A program made the translations under genes and the position numbers. A stretch of 34,274 nt of DNA from Roseateles sp. Lineage in GTDB: Bacteria; Pseudomonadota; Gammaproteobacteria; Burkholderiales; Burkholderiaceae_C. The notes beneath the pieces were generated by a model. It ran no database searches, was not told where the DNA came from, and saw only the letters and a list, made by a program, of their open reading frames with translations. Every line of letters begins with the position of its first letter. Position 1 is the stretch's first letter. This document shows positions 1 to 6,889 of the stretch, piece after piece. Location of the stretch: the NCBI RefSeq assembly GCF_019237615.1, contig NZ_JAFAGT010000065.1, positions 1-34,274 of the forward strand, in the 5' to 3' direction.

Positions 1-93
1 CTCGGCTTCAGAGGGGGCGCAAAGTAACGTCCTGCCGGGTCAGCCCGGCGCCGCGTGCGGCGACCTCAGCTCGTCATCGCGACGGCGCCGGGG

Positions 94-137
94 TGGGGGA
101 ATTTGGGGTGGCCATCAGTGGGGGAGTTTGGGTGGCC
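94..137. repeat. Two degenerate direct repeats resembling an IS21-family end
   Basis: Two near-identical 19-20 bp units start at 94 and 119, a 25 bp period. Both follow the pattern TGGGGG-A(A/G)-TTTGGG(G)TGGCC, and a poorer third copy may follow at about 140-155. Repeats of this TGGGG-AATTT-GTGGCC type are familiar near the ends of IS21-family elements, upstream of istA. That link rests on remembered pattern, not on alignment. No istA or istB gene is present in the window, so at most this is an end remnant. Confidence 0.4.
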
Positions 138-162
138 GCCGGGGCGCTTTCGCGCGCAACCG

Positions 163-384
163 CACCCAGCTCTATCGATGCTCAAGGTCCTGGCAGGGGT
201 GCTCCCTGTCAAGTTGGTGCCGACGCGCTTCGCAGCGAACCTGCTTTTGGGACGGCATGCGACGCCAACACTTCGCGCCGCCTTGGACTCGGCGTTCGCT
301 GGCGTGTCAGCCACAGCGCTTCAAGCGCGGCTGAAGGCTGTTCTATCCGTCGATGTCTCGGCAGACTTGGCGCGGGTTACCTGA
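163..384 (+). pseudogene. Truncated alpha/beta hydrolase fragment
   Basis: The reading frame encodes a stretch of about 70 residues resembling the cap and post-cap region of small alpha/beta hydrolases of the pimeloyl-ACP-esterase type. It has an LLLGRHATPTLRAAL motif and ends with LKAVLSVDVSADLARVT, which in the family leads into the strand carrying the catalytic Asp. Here a TGA follows at once. The nucleophile elbow (GxSxG), the catalytic Asp and the His are all absent. The fragment starts right after the IS21-like repeats and ends about 10 bp before the ccdB stop codon, so both ends look like rearrangement junctions. I read it as a non-functional remnant. An ATG at 178 could start a short peptide, but no function is expected. 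Confidence 0.5.
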
Positions 385-393
385 CAGGCCGGC

Positions 394-711
394 TCAGTAT
401 CCCTGGAACAGAAAGTCCAGTGCTCCCATAACTCGGTGCTGCTCCCTAGCGAGCGAGGTCACGCGCTCTTTGAGAAAGCGACGTGGAACGGCCGCCATCT
501 TTGGGGTTTCGAGTAGACAGCTCAGGCCTTCGATTTCGAAGACTGGGCATAGTTGGGCCGGTAGCTTCTCCACGACAAAACGGTCCAAGCGCCGCAGGGG
601 AATGACAACACTGGTTTCGAGTCCATCGAGCAGGTTGATCTGGACGTCGACCAAGAATGGAGTCGAAGCGGCATGTGGCCCAGCATTGCGGAAGACGTCG
701 AATCGCGCCAC
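394..711 (-). CDS. ccdB: CcdB-family toxin (gyrase poison)
   Basis: This 105-residue protein matches the CcdB family along its whole length: an N-terminal ARFDVFRN strand, LLVDVQ-like and VVIPLRR segments, a CPVFEIEG motif, and a C-terminal helix ending in GALDFLFQGY. CcdB of the F plasmid (101 residues) traps the gyrase-DNA complex through its C-terminal Trp-Gly-Ile. Here the last three residues are Gln-Gly-Tyr, so the Gly is kept and the Trp is not, and gyrase poisoning activity is uncertain. The start is GTG at 711, directly abutting the TAA of the upstream antitoxin gene, so translation is probably coupled. The pair sits in a scarred, gene-poor stretch, as mobile or chromosomal TA modules often do. 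Confidence 0.88.
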   Translation of the reverse strand: MARFDVFRNAGPHAASTPFLVDVQINLLDGLETSVVIPLRRLDRFVVEKLPAQLCPVFEIEGLSCLLETPKMAAVPRRFLKERVTSLAREQHRVMGALDFLFQGY

Positions 712-960
712 TTAAAACGCCCTCCATGCGTCCAGTGGAAGTCCTTCGGCCTCGACGGTGGCGTTGTAGGCACCGACAAACTCTGCGTGTTCGGCACGCC
801 AACGTCGTTCTTGTTCTTGACGCACCACCTCACGCAGGTGAGCGTCACAGAGCGATGACACATTCAGGTTTAGGGCCTTGGCGGCGGCCAGCGTGTCGAC
901 ACTTAGCGTCAGGTTGACGGCGCGCTTTGCCGAACGGTCAAGCGATGAAGAAGCAGGCAT
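712..960 (-). CDS. ccdA: CcdA-family antitoxin
   Basis: This 82-residue protein has the two parts expected of CcdA. The N-terminal ribbon-helix-helix DNA-binding segment (AKRAVNLTLSVDTLAAAKAL, residues about 10-30) is followed by a C-terminal toxin-binding tail ending in VEAEGLPLDAWRAF, close to the family's EGLPL-x-x-x-R-x-F ending. I chose the ATG at 960 because the family begins here; an upstream in-frame ATG at 1017 would run back through the operator palindromes. It is the first gene of the ccdAB operon, and its stop codon touches the toxin's GTG start. Antitoxin alone or with toxin would repress the operon from the palindromes at 976-1010. Confidence 0.88.
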   Translation of the reverse strand: MPASSSLDRSAKRAVNLTLSVDTLAAAKALNLNVSSLCDAHLREVVRQEQERRWRAEHAEFVGAYNATVEAEGLPLDAWRAF

Positions 961-975
961 GACGATTCCCGATTG

Positions 976-1010
976 ATGCGCACAACATGATGCGCATATA
1001 TTATGCGCAT
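976..1010 (-). promoter_or_regulatory. Palindromic ccdAB operator and probable promoter
   Basis: The self-complementary octamer ATGCGCAT occurs at 990-997 and 1003-1010, and a one-base variant ATGCGCAC occurs at 976-983, giving a 13-14 bp phase. The two perfect copies form a nearly perfect 21 bp palindrome with an AT-rich centre. On the minus strand that centre reads CATAATATAT and offers a -10-like hexamer upstream of ccdA. Evenly spaced short palindromes are the expected binding layout for a ribbon-helix-helix antitoxin that represses its own operon cooperatively. The binding role is inferred. Confidence 0.65.
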
Positions 1011-1291
1011 GGCCCACAGCTCAGGCAAGAGTGCTGTCCAGTCACCATCGATGGGAATGGCGTGTGCCAGCGGCGCTTGCACCTTAGCGCCATGGCGAAC
1101 GCGCGAATTGGGGCCGCAGTCCGTCCAGCGACAGCCTTCAGGCAGGCAACCTGGCAAGTCCGAGCGACAGCTCAGGGTCGATAGCCGACAGCTCACCGCC
1201 TTGCGGTGCAAATCCGCACAGGAGTCTCAAGCGGTTCTAAGGCAGGCCGTGAGCCGCAGCTGACGCGACTCGTGTCACGCCCCCGGCCTGC
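1011..1291. other. Intergenic stretch without a recognisable gene
   Basis: Between the ccdAB operator and the LD-carboxypeptidase stop codon I find no open frame with recognisable protein character and no RNA gene. Short frames exist on both strands but have no ribosome binding site and no family resemblance. Sequence continuing the truncated hydrolase at 163-384 was looked for and not found here. Confidence 0.5.
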
Positions 1292-2332
1292 TTAGCCGAC
1301 TGCCGGTGCCAGCAGGCGGATGACCCCGGCATCCGCATCCATCTCCGCCATCGCGCCGACCGGCACAGTCAGCTTGCGCTTGATGTGGCCGATGGCGGCG
1401 CCGCGATAGACGGGCACGTTGAGCGGCAGGAAGTAGTCGTCGAACACTTCGTCCAGCGTCAGCGCGCCGTAGCCCTCGCCGGGCTCGCACTTGGTGAAGC
1501 GGCCCAGCACCACGCCGGCCAACTGGCTCAGCGCGCCGGTCAGGCGCAGCGTCGAGAGGCAGCGGTCGATGCGGTAGATGTACTCGTTGATGTCCTCGAG
1601 GAAGAGGATGGCGCCGCGGCAGTCGGGGAAGTAGGGCGTGCCGGCAAGCGAGGCCAGCACCGTCAGGTTGCCGCCGACGAGTCTGCCCTGAGCCTTGCCG
1701 GCGCGCATCGTGGAGATGCGTTCCTCGCGCACGACGAGGTCGTCGGCCGGACGCACGACGGGGTTGCGCAGCACGGCGGCCTCGGCGTTCATGACGATTG
1801 CCTTGAAGCTTTGCACCGAGTAGTCGTTCCACTCCGACACGGCCACCGGGCTGTGGAAGGCGACGAGGCCGGTCTGGCGGTGCAGGGCGTTGACCAGGCA
1901 GGTCAGGTCGCTGAAGCCACCGAAGAACTTGGGGCGGCGGCGGATCAGTTCGTAGTCGAGCTTGTCGACGATGCGGTTGCAGCCCGAGCCGCCGGTCATC
2001 GCGATGATGCCGGCCACCGAGTCGTCGGCGAACATCGCGTTCACGTCTGCGGCGCGCTGGGCGTCGGTGCCGGCGAAGGGCCCGCGTCGTGCGGCGACGT
2101 TGGGGCCGGGCTTGACCTTGAAACCTAGCGCCTGCAGCGACTCGGTGGCGATCTTCAGCGGCTCGCGCTCGAAGGTCGCGTTGGCCGGGCTGACCAGGCC
2201 CAGCGTGTCGCCCGGGCGCAGGCGTGGCGCCAGCAGCGCGCCGCCGCCGGCGGCCGCCGGTGCGGGGCGGGCGGCAGCCAGCAGGCCGGCGGCGCTGCCG
2301 AGTTGCAGAAGGTGGCGGCGGGAGGTCGTCAT
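1292..2332 (-). CDS. Tat-exported LD-carboxypeptidase (peptidase family S66)
   Basis: This 346-residue protein belongs to the LdcA/MccF (S66) serine peptidases, which cleave the L,D bond between meso-diaminopimelate and the terminal D-alanine of murein tetrapeptides. The Ser-Glu-His triad is visible: Ser141 in GGFSDLT, Glu246 in LFLEDINE and His316 in AIGHIKRK. The ATG at 2332 gives a twin-arginine signal (SRRHLLQLG, then a hydrophobic stretch ending in APAAA at about residue 28). In contrast, the E. coli enzyme is cytoplasmic, so export to the periplasm is a distinguishing feature here. An in-frame ATG upstream at 2419 would bury the signal and overlap the divergent gene. It lies back to back with the DUF1653 gene, 76 bp apart. 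Confidence 0.88.
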   Translation of the reverse strand: MTTSRRHLLQLGSAAGLLAAARPAPAAAGGGALLAPRLRPGDTLGLVSPANATFEREPLKIATESLQALGFKVKPGPNVAARRGPFAGTDAQRAADVNAMFADDSVAGIIAMTGGSGCNRIVDKLDYELIRRRPKFFGGFSDLTCLVNALHRQTGLVAFHSPVAVSEWNDYSVQSFKAIVMNAEAAVLRNPVVRPADDLVVREERISTMRAGKAQGRLVGGNLTVLASLAGTPYFPDCRGAILFLEDINEYIYRIDRCLSTLRLTGALSQLAGVVLGRFTKCEPGEGYGALTLDEVFDDYFLPLNVPVYRGAAIGHIKRKLTVPVGAMAEMDADAGVIRLLAPAVG

Positions 2333-2408
2333 GGGCAGTCCTGCAGTGAAGCGGCCATTCTCTCCAGGCACCGCGCGGGCGGTGCGGCCGATGTATTCCA
2401 ATCCATGC

Positions 2409-2642
2409 ATGAACGACAACCTGCCTGCGCTGCCGACCCTCGCGCCCGGTCGCTACCGTCACTACAAGGGCGGCGAGTACGAAGTGCTTGCCGTCGCCCG
2501 CCACAGCGAGACCCTGGAGGCCATGGTCGTCTACCGGCCGCTCTACAACGACAGCGGCTGGTGGGTCAGGCCATTCGACATGTTCACCGGCACGTTGGAG
2601 GTCGACGGTGTCGTGCGGCCGCGCTTCGAGCGCATCGGCTGA
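2409..2642 (+). CDS. DUF1653 family small protein
   Basis: This 77-residue protein carries the complete DUF1653 signature: GRYRHYKGGEYEV near the N terminus, ARHSETLE in the middle, VVYRPLYND, a WVRP-x-DMF block and a closing PRFERI. The family is a small beta-barrel-like fold of unknown function found widely in bacteria. The chosen ATG at 2409 places the conserved GRYRHYKG at residue 14, as usual; a second ATG at 2405 is in another frame. The gene is divergent from the LD-carboxypeptidase and followed by a strong hairpin at 2653, so it is probably transcribed alone. Confidence 0.85.
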   Translation: MNDNLPALPTLAPGRYRHYKGGEYEVLAVARHSETLEAMVVYRPLYNDSGWWVRPFDMFTGTLEVDGVVRPRFERIG

Positions 2643-2652
2643 CACGGCGGGC

Positions 2653-2671
2653 GCCTCCCAGGACGGGAGGC
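2653..2671 (+). terminator. Hairpin after the DUF1653 gene
   Basis: GCCTCCC-AGGAC-GGGAGGC forms a perfect 7 bp stem with a 5-base loop beginning 11 bases after the stop codon at 2642. Placement fits a terminator. There is no T-tract downstream, so intrinsic termination is not certain. Confidence 0.45.
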
Positions 2672-2695
2672 CAGGGCCGGCCGGCACAAAGTCAC

Positions 2696-2713
2696 GAGCA
2701 CCCGCGGGTGCTC
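2696..2713. promoter_or_regulatory. Perfect 18 bp palindrome upstream of the chemoreceptor gene
   Basis: GAGCACCCGCGGGTGCTC reads the same on both strands, with no spacer. It lies 120 bp before the chemoreceptor start and 54 bp after the DUF1653 stop. It could be an operator for a dimeric regulator or the second part of a double terminator together with the hairpin at 2653. No flagellar sigma-28 promoter could be recognised between it and the gene. Confidence 0.4.
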
Positions 2714-2833
2714 TGGCCATCATCGGCTTTTCATCAGGATTTCGAAGGGTCCGCGTTCCTACGATGGCTGGCATTGCCGCCGCCGTAGCCCCATGGGCCG
2801 GCTGGTGCCGGAACCCAGCCCAGGACCCGTTTC

Positions 2834-4399
2834 ATGAAGTGGTTTTATGACTTGAAGATCGCCACCAAGCTGGTGGTTTCGTTCATCGCCGTGCTGCTGC
2901 TGACCGCCGGTCTGGGCACGTTCTCCGTCATCGAACTGGCGCGCGTGAACCAGACCGCCACGGACCTGGCCACGAACTGGCTGCCGACCATCAAGGCCAC
3001 CGGCGACATCCGCTTCGACCTGGCCCGCATCCGCTCCTACTCGTTGCAGCATGTGCTGGCCGGCGACTTGCAGATGAAGAAGGGTTACGAGGACACGATG
3101 GCCGGCCTGCTCGCCAAGCTCGCCGCGGACCGCAAGACTTACGAGGCCACGCCGTCGCTGCCCGAAGAGAAGAAGGCTTACGCCGAGTTCTCCACGCTGG
3201 TCGACATCTACCTGGGCGAGCACGCGCGCGTGCTGGCGCTTTCCAACGCGTTCAAGAACGACGAGGCCATGGCGCTGCTGCGCGGTCCAGCGCGAGAAAA
3301 CTACAACGCGATGGAGGCGCGCATCCAGCAGATCGTGAAGGTCAACGAGGCCGGAGCCGACGAGGCAAACCGCCTGGGCGACGTGCTCTACGACCGTGCG
3401 CGCGGCTGGATCGTTGCGCTGATCGTCGCCTGCATCGGTCTGGGCATGGTGCTGGCGCTGGGCGTGGCTCGCCTGATCTCGCGCTCGCTGCAGGAGGCCG
3501 TCGAGGTCGCCCGCAGCGTCGCCTCCGGCGACCTCACGCGCCGCATCGTCGCGAACAGCCGCGACGAGACCGGCCAGCTCATGCAGGCGCTGCAGGACAT
3601 GACGGGCAGCCTGACGCGGCTGATCGAGCGCGTGCGCACCAGCTCCGACTCCATTGCCACCGGCTCCTCGCAGATCGCCAGCGGCAATGCCGACTTGTCG
3701 CAGCGCACCGAGGAGCAGGCCTCCAATCTGCAGCAGACCGCCGCGTCCATGGAGCAACTGACCGTCACCGTGCAACAGAACGCCGATACGGCGCGCCAGG
3801 CCACGCAGCTGTCCGCCACCGCCTCGACCGTGGCGTCGCAGGGCGGCGAGGTGGTCGGCCAGGTCGTCGAGATGATGGGCCGCGTGTCGGACAGCTCGAA
3901 GAAGATCGCCGACATCATCGGCGTCATCGACGGCATCGCCTTCCAGACCAACATCCTGGCGCTGAACGCCGCCGTGGAGGCGGCACGCGCCGGCGAGCAG
4001 GGCCGCGGCTTCGCGGTAGTGGCCGCCGAGGTGCGCGCACTGGCCAGCCGCTCGGCCGACGCGGCCAAGGAGATCAAGGTGCTGATCGGCCAGAGCGTCG
4101 CGACGGTGGAGCAGGGCAGCGGCCTGGTGGACGCCGCTGGTCGCACGATGTCGGAGATCCTGGCCCAGGTGCGTCGCGTCAGCGACCTGATGGGCGAGAT
4201 CGGCGCGGCCAGCAACGAGCAGTCCCAGGGTATAGGCCAGGTTGGCGACGCCATCATGCAGCTCGACCAGGTCACGCAGCAGAACGCTGCCCTCGTCGAG
4301 GAAAGCGCGGCCGCTGCGGACAGCCTGAACCAGCAGGCCCGGCTGCTGACCGAGGCGGTGTCGGTGTTCCGCGTCGATACGGCGCGGGCCGCGGCCTGA
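2834..4399 (+). CDS. Methyl-accepting chemotaxis protein with four-helix-bundle sensor
   Basis: This 521-residue inner-membrane receptor has the classical layout. A short cytoplasmic start is followed by TM1 at about 9-31, a periplasmic four-helix-bundle domain (about 32-190), TM2 at about 192-213, a HAMP domain (about 214-266) and a long cytoplasmic signalling coiled coil. The hairpin tip that binds CheA/CheW is intact at about 361-405 ([20 protein letters not shown], then [20 protein letters not shown]). It lacks a C-terminal NWETF-type CheR/CheB docking pentapeptide. The ligand cannot be predicted. An AGGA just upstream of the ATG at 2834 is a plausible ribosome binding site. No other chemotaxis gene is in the window, so it is an orphan receptor. 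Confidence 0.95.
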   Translation: MKWFYDLKIATKLVVSFIAVLLLTAGLGTFSVIELARVNQTATDLATNWLPTIKATGDIRFDLARIRSYSLQHVLAGDLQMKKGYEDTMAGLLAKLAADRKTYEATPSLPEEKKAYAEFSTLVDIYLGEHARVLALSNAFKNDEAMALLRGPARENYNAMEARIQQIVKVNEAGADEANRLGDVLYDRARGWIVALIVACIGLGMVLALGVARLISRSLQEAVEVARSVASGDLTRRIVANSRDETGQLMQALQDMTGSLTRLIERVRTSSDSIATGSSQIASGNADLSQRTEEQASNLQQTAASMEQLTVTVQQNADTARQATQLSATASTVASQGGEVVGQVVEMMGRVSDSSKKIADIIGVIDGIAFQTNILALNAAVEAARAGEQGRGFAVVAAEVRALASRSADAAKEIKVLIGQSVATVEQGSGLVDAAGRTMSEILAQVRRVSDLMGEIGAASNEQSQGIGQVGDAIMQLDQVTQQNAALVEESAAAADSLNQQARLLTEAVSVFRVDTARAAA

Positions 4400-4521
4400 G
4401 CGCCGGGGAAGGCCCCGCCCTGAGCCGGGGGGGATGCCGGCGTCGCGTTGGACTAGAGTTGGTGGCAGGCGTCCGTCTTGCGGGCGCAGATGGCATTCGC
4501 GACTCGGGACGACGACGCGCC

Positions 4522-5802
4522 ATGGGCCTGGACCTGACGCCGGACGGCCTACCCACCTGGCAGGATGCACCGCTGTTCCTGCCCCCCAAGGAAAGCGCGG
4601 TGCTGGCGCTGATGATCCGGGCCCAGCCCTTGGCAGTCAGCAAGGCCGACATCGTCCAGTACGCCTGGGGCGGTTCGGCCGTGTCCGACGACAGCCTGGC
4701 GCGTTGCATCAGCCAGCTGCGCCGCGCGCTGCCCGACGTGAAGATCGAGTCCGTCTACGGCTTCGGCTACCGCATCGTGCAGCCCGAGCCCGCCGTCGCC
4801 GTGCACAGCCGCCTGCAGGCCGTCGTCAAGGCGTCGCCGGACGTCGTCGAGGCCTATCTGCATGCCTGGGAGCTGGCCCAGCACGGCACGCCGCGGACGA
4901 TGGGACGCGCGCTGACCGTGCTGCGCGCCATCTCGACCGCCTACCCCGAGTACGTGCCGGCCCGTGTGTCGCTGGCGGCCATCATCGGCACGGCGGTGGG
5001 CTGGGGCATGGGTGCGGAGCTGGGCGTGACGGTGGCCGAGGCCCGGGCCGAACTGGACGCCGCGGAACGCCACGATGCCGGCGCCAGCGGCCTGCGCACC
5101 GCGCGGGCCTGGCTGGCCGACATGGACTGGCGCTTCGGCGACGCCGAGCAGCTTTTCCGCGCGGCCTACCGCGAGCAGCCCGACGACGCCGAGCTGCTGC
5201 CGCTGTTCGGCTGGCATTTGCTGGCCACGGGCCGCAGCGGCGAGGCGGTGGAGGTGCTGCGCCGCGCGGTGGCGCTGCGCCCGTTCGCCGTCTACCCGCG
5301 CGTGATGCTGTCGCGCGCGCTGGGCTATGCCGGCCAGGTCGAGGCGGCGCTGCGCGAGGCATCGCGCGCCGAGCTGGACCATCCGGACAGCGCCATCGCC
5401 ATCGGCCAGCGCCTGCTGCTTCGCGCCGGCCATCGGCCCGACCCGGAGCTGGCCGGACTTTCGCTGCAGCTGCTGGCGCGCGCCGACGCGCCGTCCTACG
5501 TGCGCGCCACCCAGCCCTATGTGCTGGCGCGTTGCGGCGAGGCCGAGCTGGCGCTGGCCCTGATAGACGCGGCGCTGGGCGGCGAGCAGGCCGGCGCCGC
5601 CAGCCATGTGCTGTTCGCGCCGGCGCTGGCAGTGCTGGGCCAGCTGGACCGCGCGGCGGGCCTGGTCGAGGCGGCGTTCGAGACGCGCTGCGGGCTGCTG
5701 CCGCTGCTGCTGAATGCGCCGCTGCAAGTACTGGCGGACCACCCCGGCGTGCAGCGGCTGCAGGCGCTGTTCAAGTGGCGCGCCGCGCCGGGCCGGCCCT
5801 GA
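4522..5802 (+). CDS. Winged-helix transcriptional regulator with TPR-like C terminus
   Basis: The 426-residue product starts with an OmpR/PhoB-type winged helix (about residues 1-95): a PPKESAVLALMI helix, a recognition region SDDSLARCISQLRRALPD and the typical wing IESVYGFGYRI. About 300 alanine-rich helical residues follow with tetratricopeptide-like repeats (for example DAEQLFRAAYREQPDDAELL and EAVEVLRRAVALRP). This resembles HilA/CadC-like one-component regulators, but no membrane helix is evident, so it is probably cytoplasmic. The ATG at 4522 fits the domain start; an in-frame alternative lies at 4459. The DNA target and inducer are unknown. It follows the chemoreceptor by 122 bp and nothing ties the two functionally. 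Confidence 0.8.
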   Translation: MGLDLTPDGLPTWQDAPLFLPPKESAVLALMIRAQPLAVSKADIVQYAWGGSAVSDDSLARCISQLRRALPDVKIESVYGFGYRIVQPEPAVAVHSRLQAVVKASPDVVEAYLHAWELAQHGTPRTMGRALTVLRAISTAYPEYVPARVSLAAIIGTAVGWGMGAELGVTVAEARAELDAAERHDAGASGLRTARAWLADMDWRFGDAEQLFRAAYREQPDDAELLPLFGWHLLATGRSGEAVEVLRRAVALRPFAVYPRVMLSRALGYAGQVEAALREASRAELDHPDSAIAIGQRLLLRAGHRPDPELAGLSLQLLARADAPSYVRATQPYVLARCGEAELALALIDAALGGEQAGAASHVLFAPALAVLGQLDRAAGLVEAAFETRCGLLPLLLNAPLQVLADHPGVQRLQALFKWRAAPGRP

Positions 5803-5892
5803 ACACATGCGCGCCGGCCGATCGGGGCGGGCCGGCAAACTGCGCCACTGCGATGGCAGCCTCGTGCGGGCTGCCATCACTCAGGCGCCTCC

Positions 5893-6270
5893 ATGTTCGA
5901 CCACGTCAAATTCGGCGTCAGCGACTACGCCGCCAGCAAGGCTTTCCTCCTCCTGGCGCTCGAGCCGCTGGGCGTCGTGCTGGTCGGGGAAGGCGCGCCG
6001 TCATGCGGCGCCGAGCTGTGCCATCCCGACGGCAAGGTGTCGCTGTGCATCTTCCAGACCCTGGAGAGGCCGGCGCATCTCCACATCGCCTTCGCGGCCG
6101 AGAGCCGCCGGCATGTCGACGCCTTCCATCGCGCGGCGCTGGCGGCGGGCGCCCAGGACAACGACGCACCGGGCCTGCGCCCGAGGTAGCACGCCAACTA
6201 CGACGCCGCCTTCGTCATCGGGCCGGACGGGCACAACCTCGAAGCGGTGTGCCACGCGCCCGAGGCCTGA
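5893..6270 (+). pseudogene. VOC (glyoxalase/dioxygenase superfamily) gene interrupted by an amber codon
   Basis: The frame opens with MFDHVKFGVSDYAASKAFL, a typical vicinal-oxygen-chelate start with a metal-ligand-like His4, and continues through LHIAFAA to GLRPR. A TAG at 6187-6189 then stops translation at 98 residues. Past it, the same frame continues without shift as HANYDAAFVIGPDGHNLEAVCH and ends at a TGA at 6268-6270. That segment is the conserved C-terminal part of the family, including the Glu ligand in NLEAVC. Homologues usually have a HYHxNYYAAF-like sequence there, so TAC to TAG at a Tyr codon is the simplest explanation. The full frame would be 125 residues. It could be a recent pseudogene, a suppressed stop, or a sequencing error. 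Confidence 0.8.
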
Positions 6271-6277
6271 TCCACGG

Positions 6278-6889
6278 TCACAGCACCCGCGGCAGATCGC
6301 GCCGCACCGCCACGCGGTCGCCGAAGTCGAAGTGCCACCATTCGGTGGCGATGCCCTGAAAGCCCGCTTCGCGCATGGCCGCGCGCAGCCAGCCGCGCTC
6401 GACCAGGTGCTCGGGCCCGAGCACGCCCAGCGCCAGGTGCTCGACCTCGTGGTCGGGGTGGGAGGCCAGCGTCATCTCGTCGAAGCCGCTGCCCATGTCG
6501 ACCTCGCGGCCCGCCGGGTCGAGCAGCGTCAGGTCCACGGCCATGCCGTAGCTGTGGATGGAGCCGCGCTCAGGGGGAGCGAGGTACATGGTCAGCGGCG
6601 TGCCCTGCAATTCGTCCCACAGGCGCTGCTGCACGCGCTGGGGGCGCAACGCGTCCAGCACCATCAGCCGGTAGCCAGGGCGGTGCTCGTGCAGCCAGGC
6701 AGCGGCCTTCTCCAGTGCGCCGGCGGCCTCGCGGCGCAGCCAGTGGCAATCGATGCCGTCGTAGACGGCGTGACCGACGAAGTTGTCGGCGCTCGCGTAG
6801 CGCAGGTCCACGGCGATACCGTGCTGCAGCGTGGCCAGGCGCCGGAAGTCCGGATGGCTGGCAATGTCTTCGATGTTCAGGGTGTTCAA
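6278..6889 (-). CDS. ddpX: D-alanyl-D-alanine dipeptidase (VanX/DdpX, peptidase M15D)
   Basis: The product (about 203 residues) is a zinc dipeptidase that hydrolyses D-Ala-D-Ala. Signature motifs are present: a DLRYASADNFVG start region, LDALRPQRVQ with the conserved Arg, zinc ligands in SIHSYGMAVDLTL (His and Asp), and the catalytic Glu and third ligand His in EWWHFD. No ATG or GTG fits the N terminus. The best start is TTG at 6889, whose last bases overlap the TGA of the upstream LysR gene (6886-6888), giving a family-typical length. A CTG at about 6880 is an alternative. It is the third gene of a coupled operon with a peptide-binding protein and a LysR regulator, pointing to use of cell-wall dipeptides rather than vancomycin resistance. 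No signal peptide is seen, so it is probably cytoplasmic. Confidence 0.85.
   Translation of the reverse strand: MNTLNIEDIASHPDFRRLATLQHGIAVDLRYASADNFVGHAVYDGIDCHWLRREAAGALEKAAAWLHEHRPGYRLMVLDALRPQRVQQRLWDELQGTPLTMYLAPPERGSIHSYGMAVDLTLLDPAGREVDMGSGFDEMTLASHPDHEVEHLALGVLGPEHLVERGWLRAAMREAGFQGIATEWWHFDFGDRVAVRRDLPRVL

Noticed and set aside
1003-1263. Plus-strand open frame in the gap after ccdA
   Set aside because: No ribosome binding site, no family resemblance, and it starts inside the ccdAB operator.
1275-2774. Long minus-strand open frame of about 499 codons across the LD-carboxypeptidase
   Set aside because: It is an Arg/Pro/Ala-rich out-of-frame reading of the S66 peptidase gene, whose own frame has a signal peptide and catalytic triad.
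2641-2833. Cyclic-di-GMP (GEMM) riboswitch upstream of the chemoreceptor
   Set aside because: The region was considered because GEMM motifs often precede such genes, but the conserved GEMM core sequences are absent.
4404-4417. Short hairpin CGGGG-AAGG-CCCCG after the chemoreceptor stop
   Set aside because: A 5 bp GC stem without a T-tract is expected by chance in this DNA; too weak to call a terminator.
2759-4570. Long minus-strand frame opposite the chemoreceptor gene
   Set aside because: Its composition is that of an antisense frame in high-GC DNA (His/Leu/Asp-rich), while the plus strand encodes a complete MCP.
6278-6889. Vancomycin-resistance vanX gene
   Set aside because: The enzyme family is the same, but there is no vanH or vanA-type ligase nearby; the peptide-binding protein and LysR context point to peptide catabolism.
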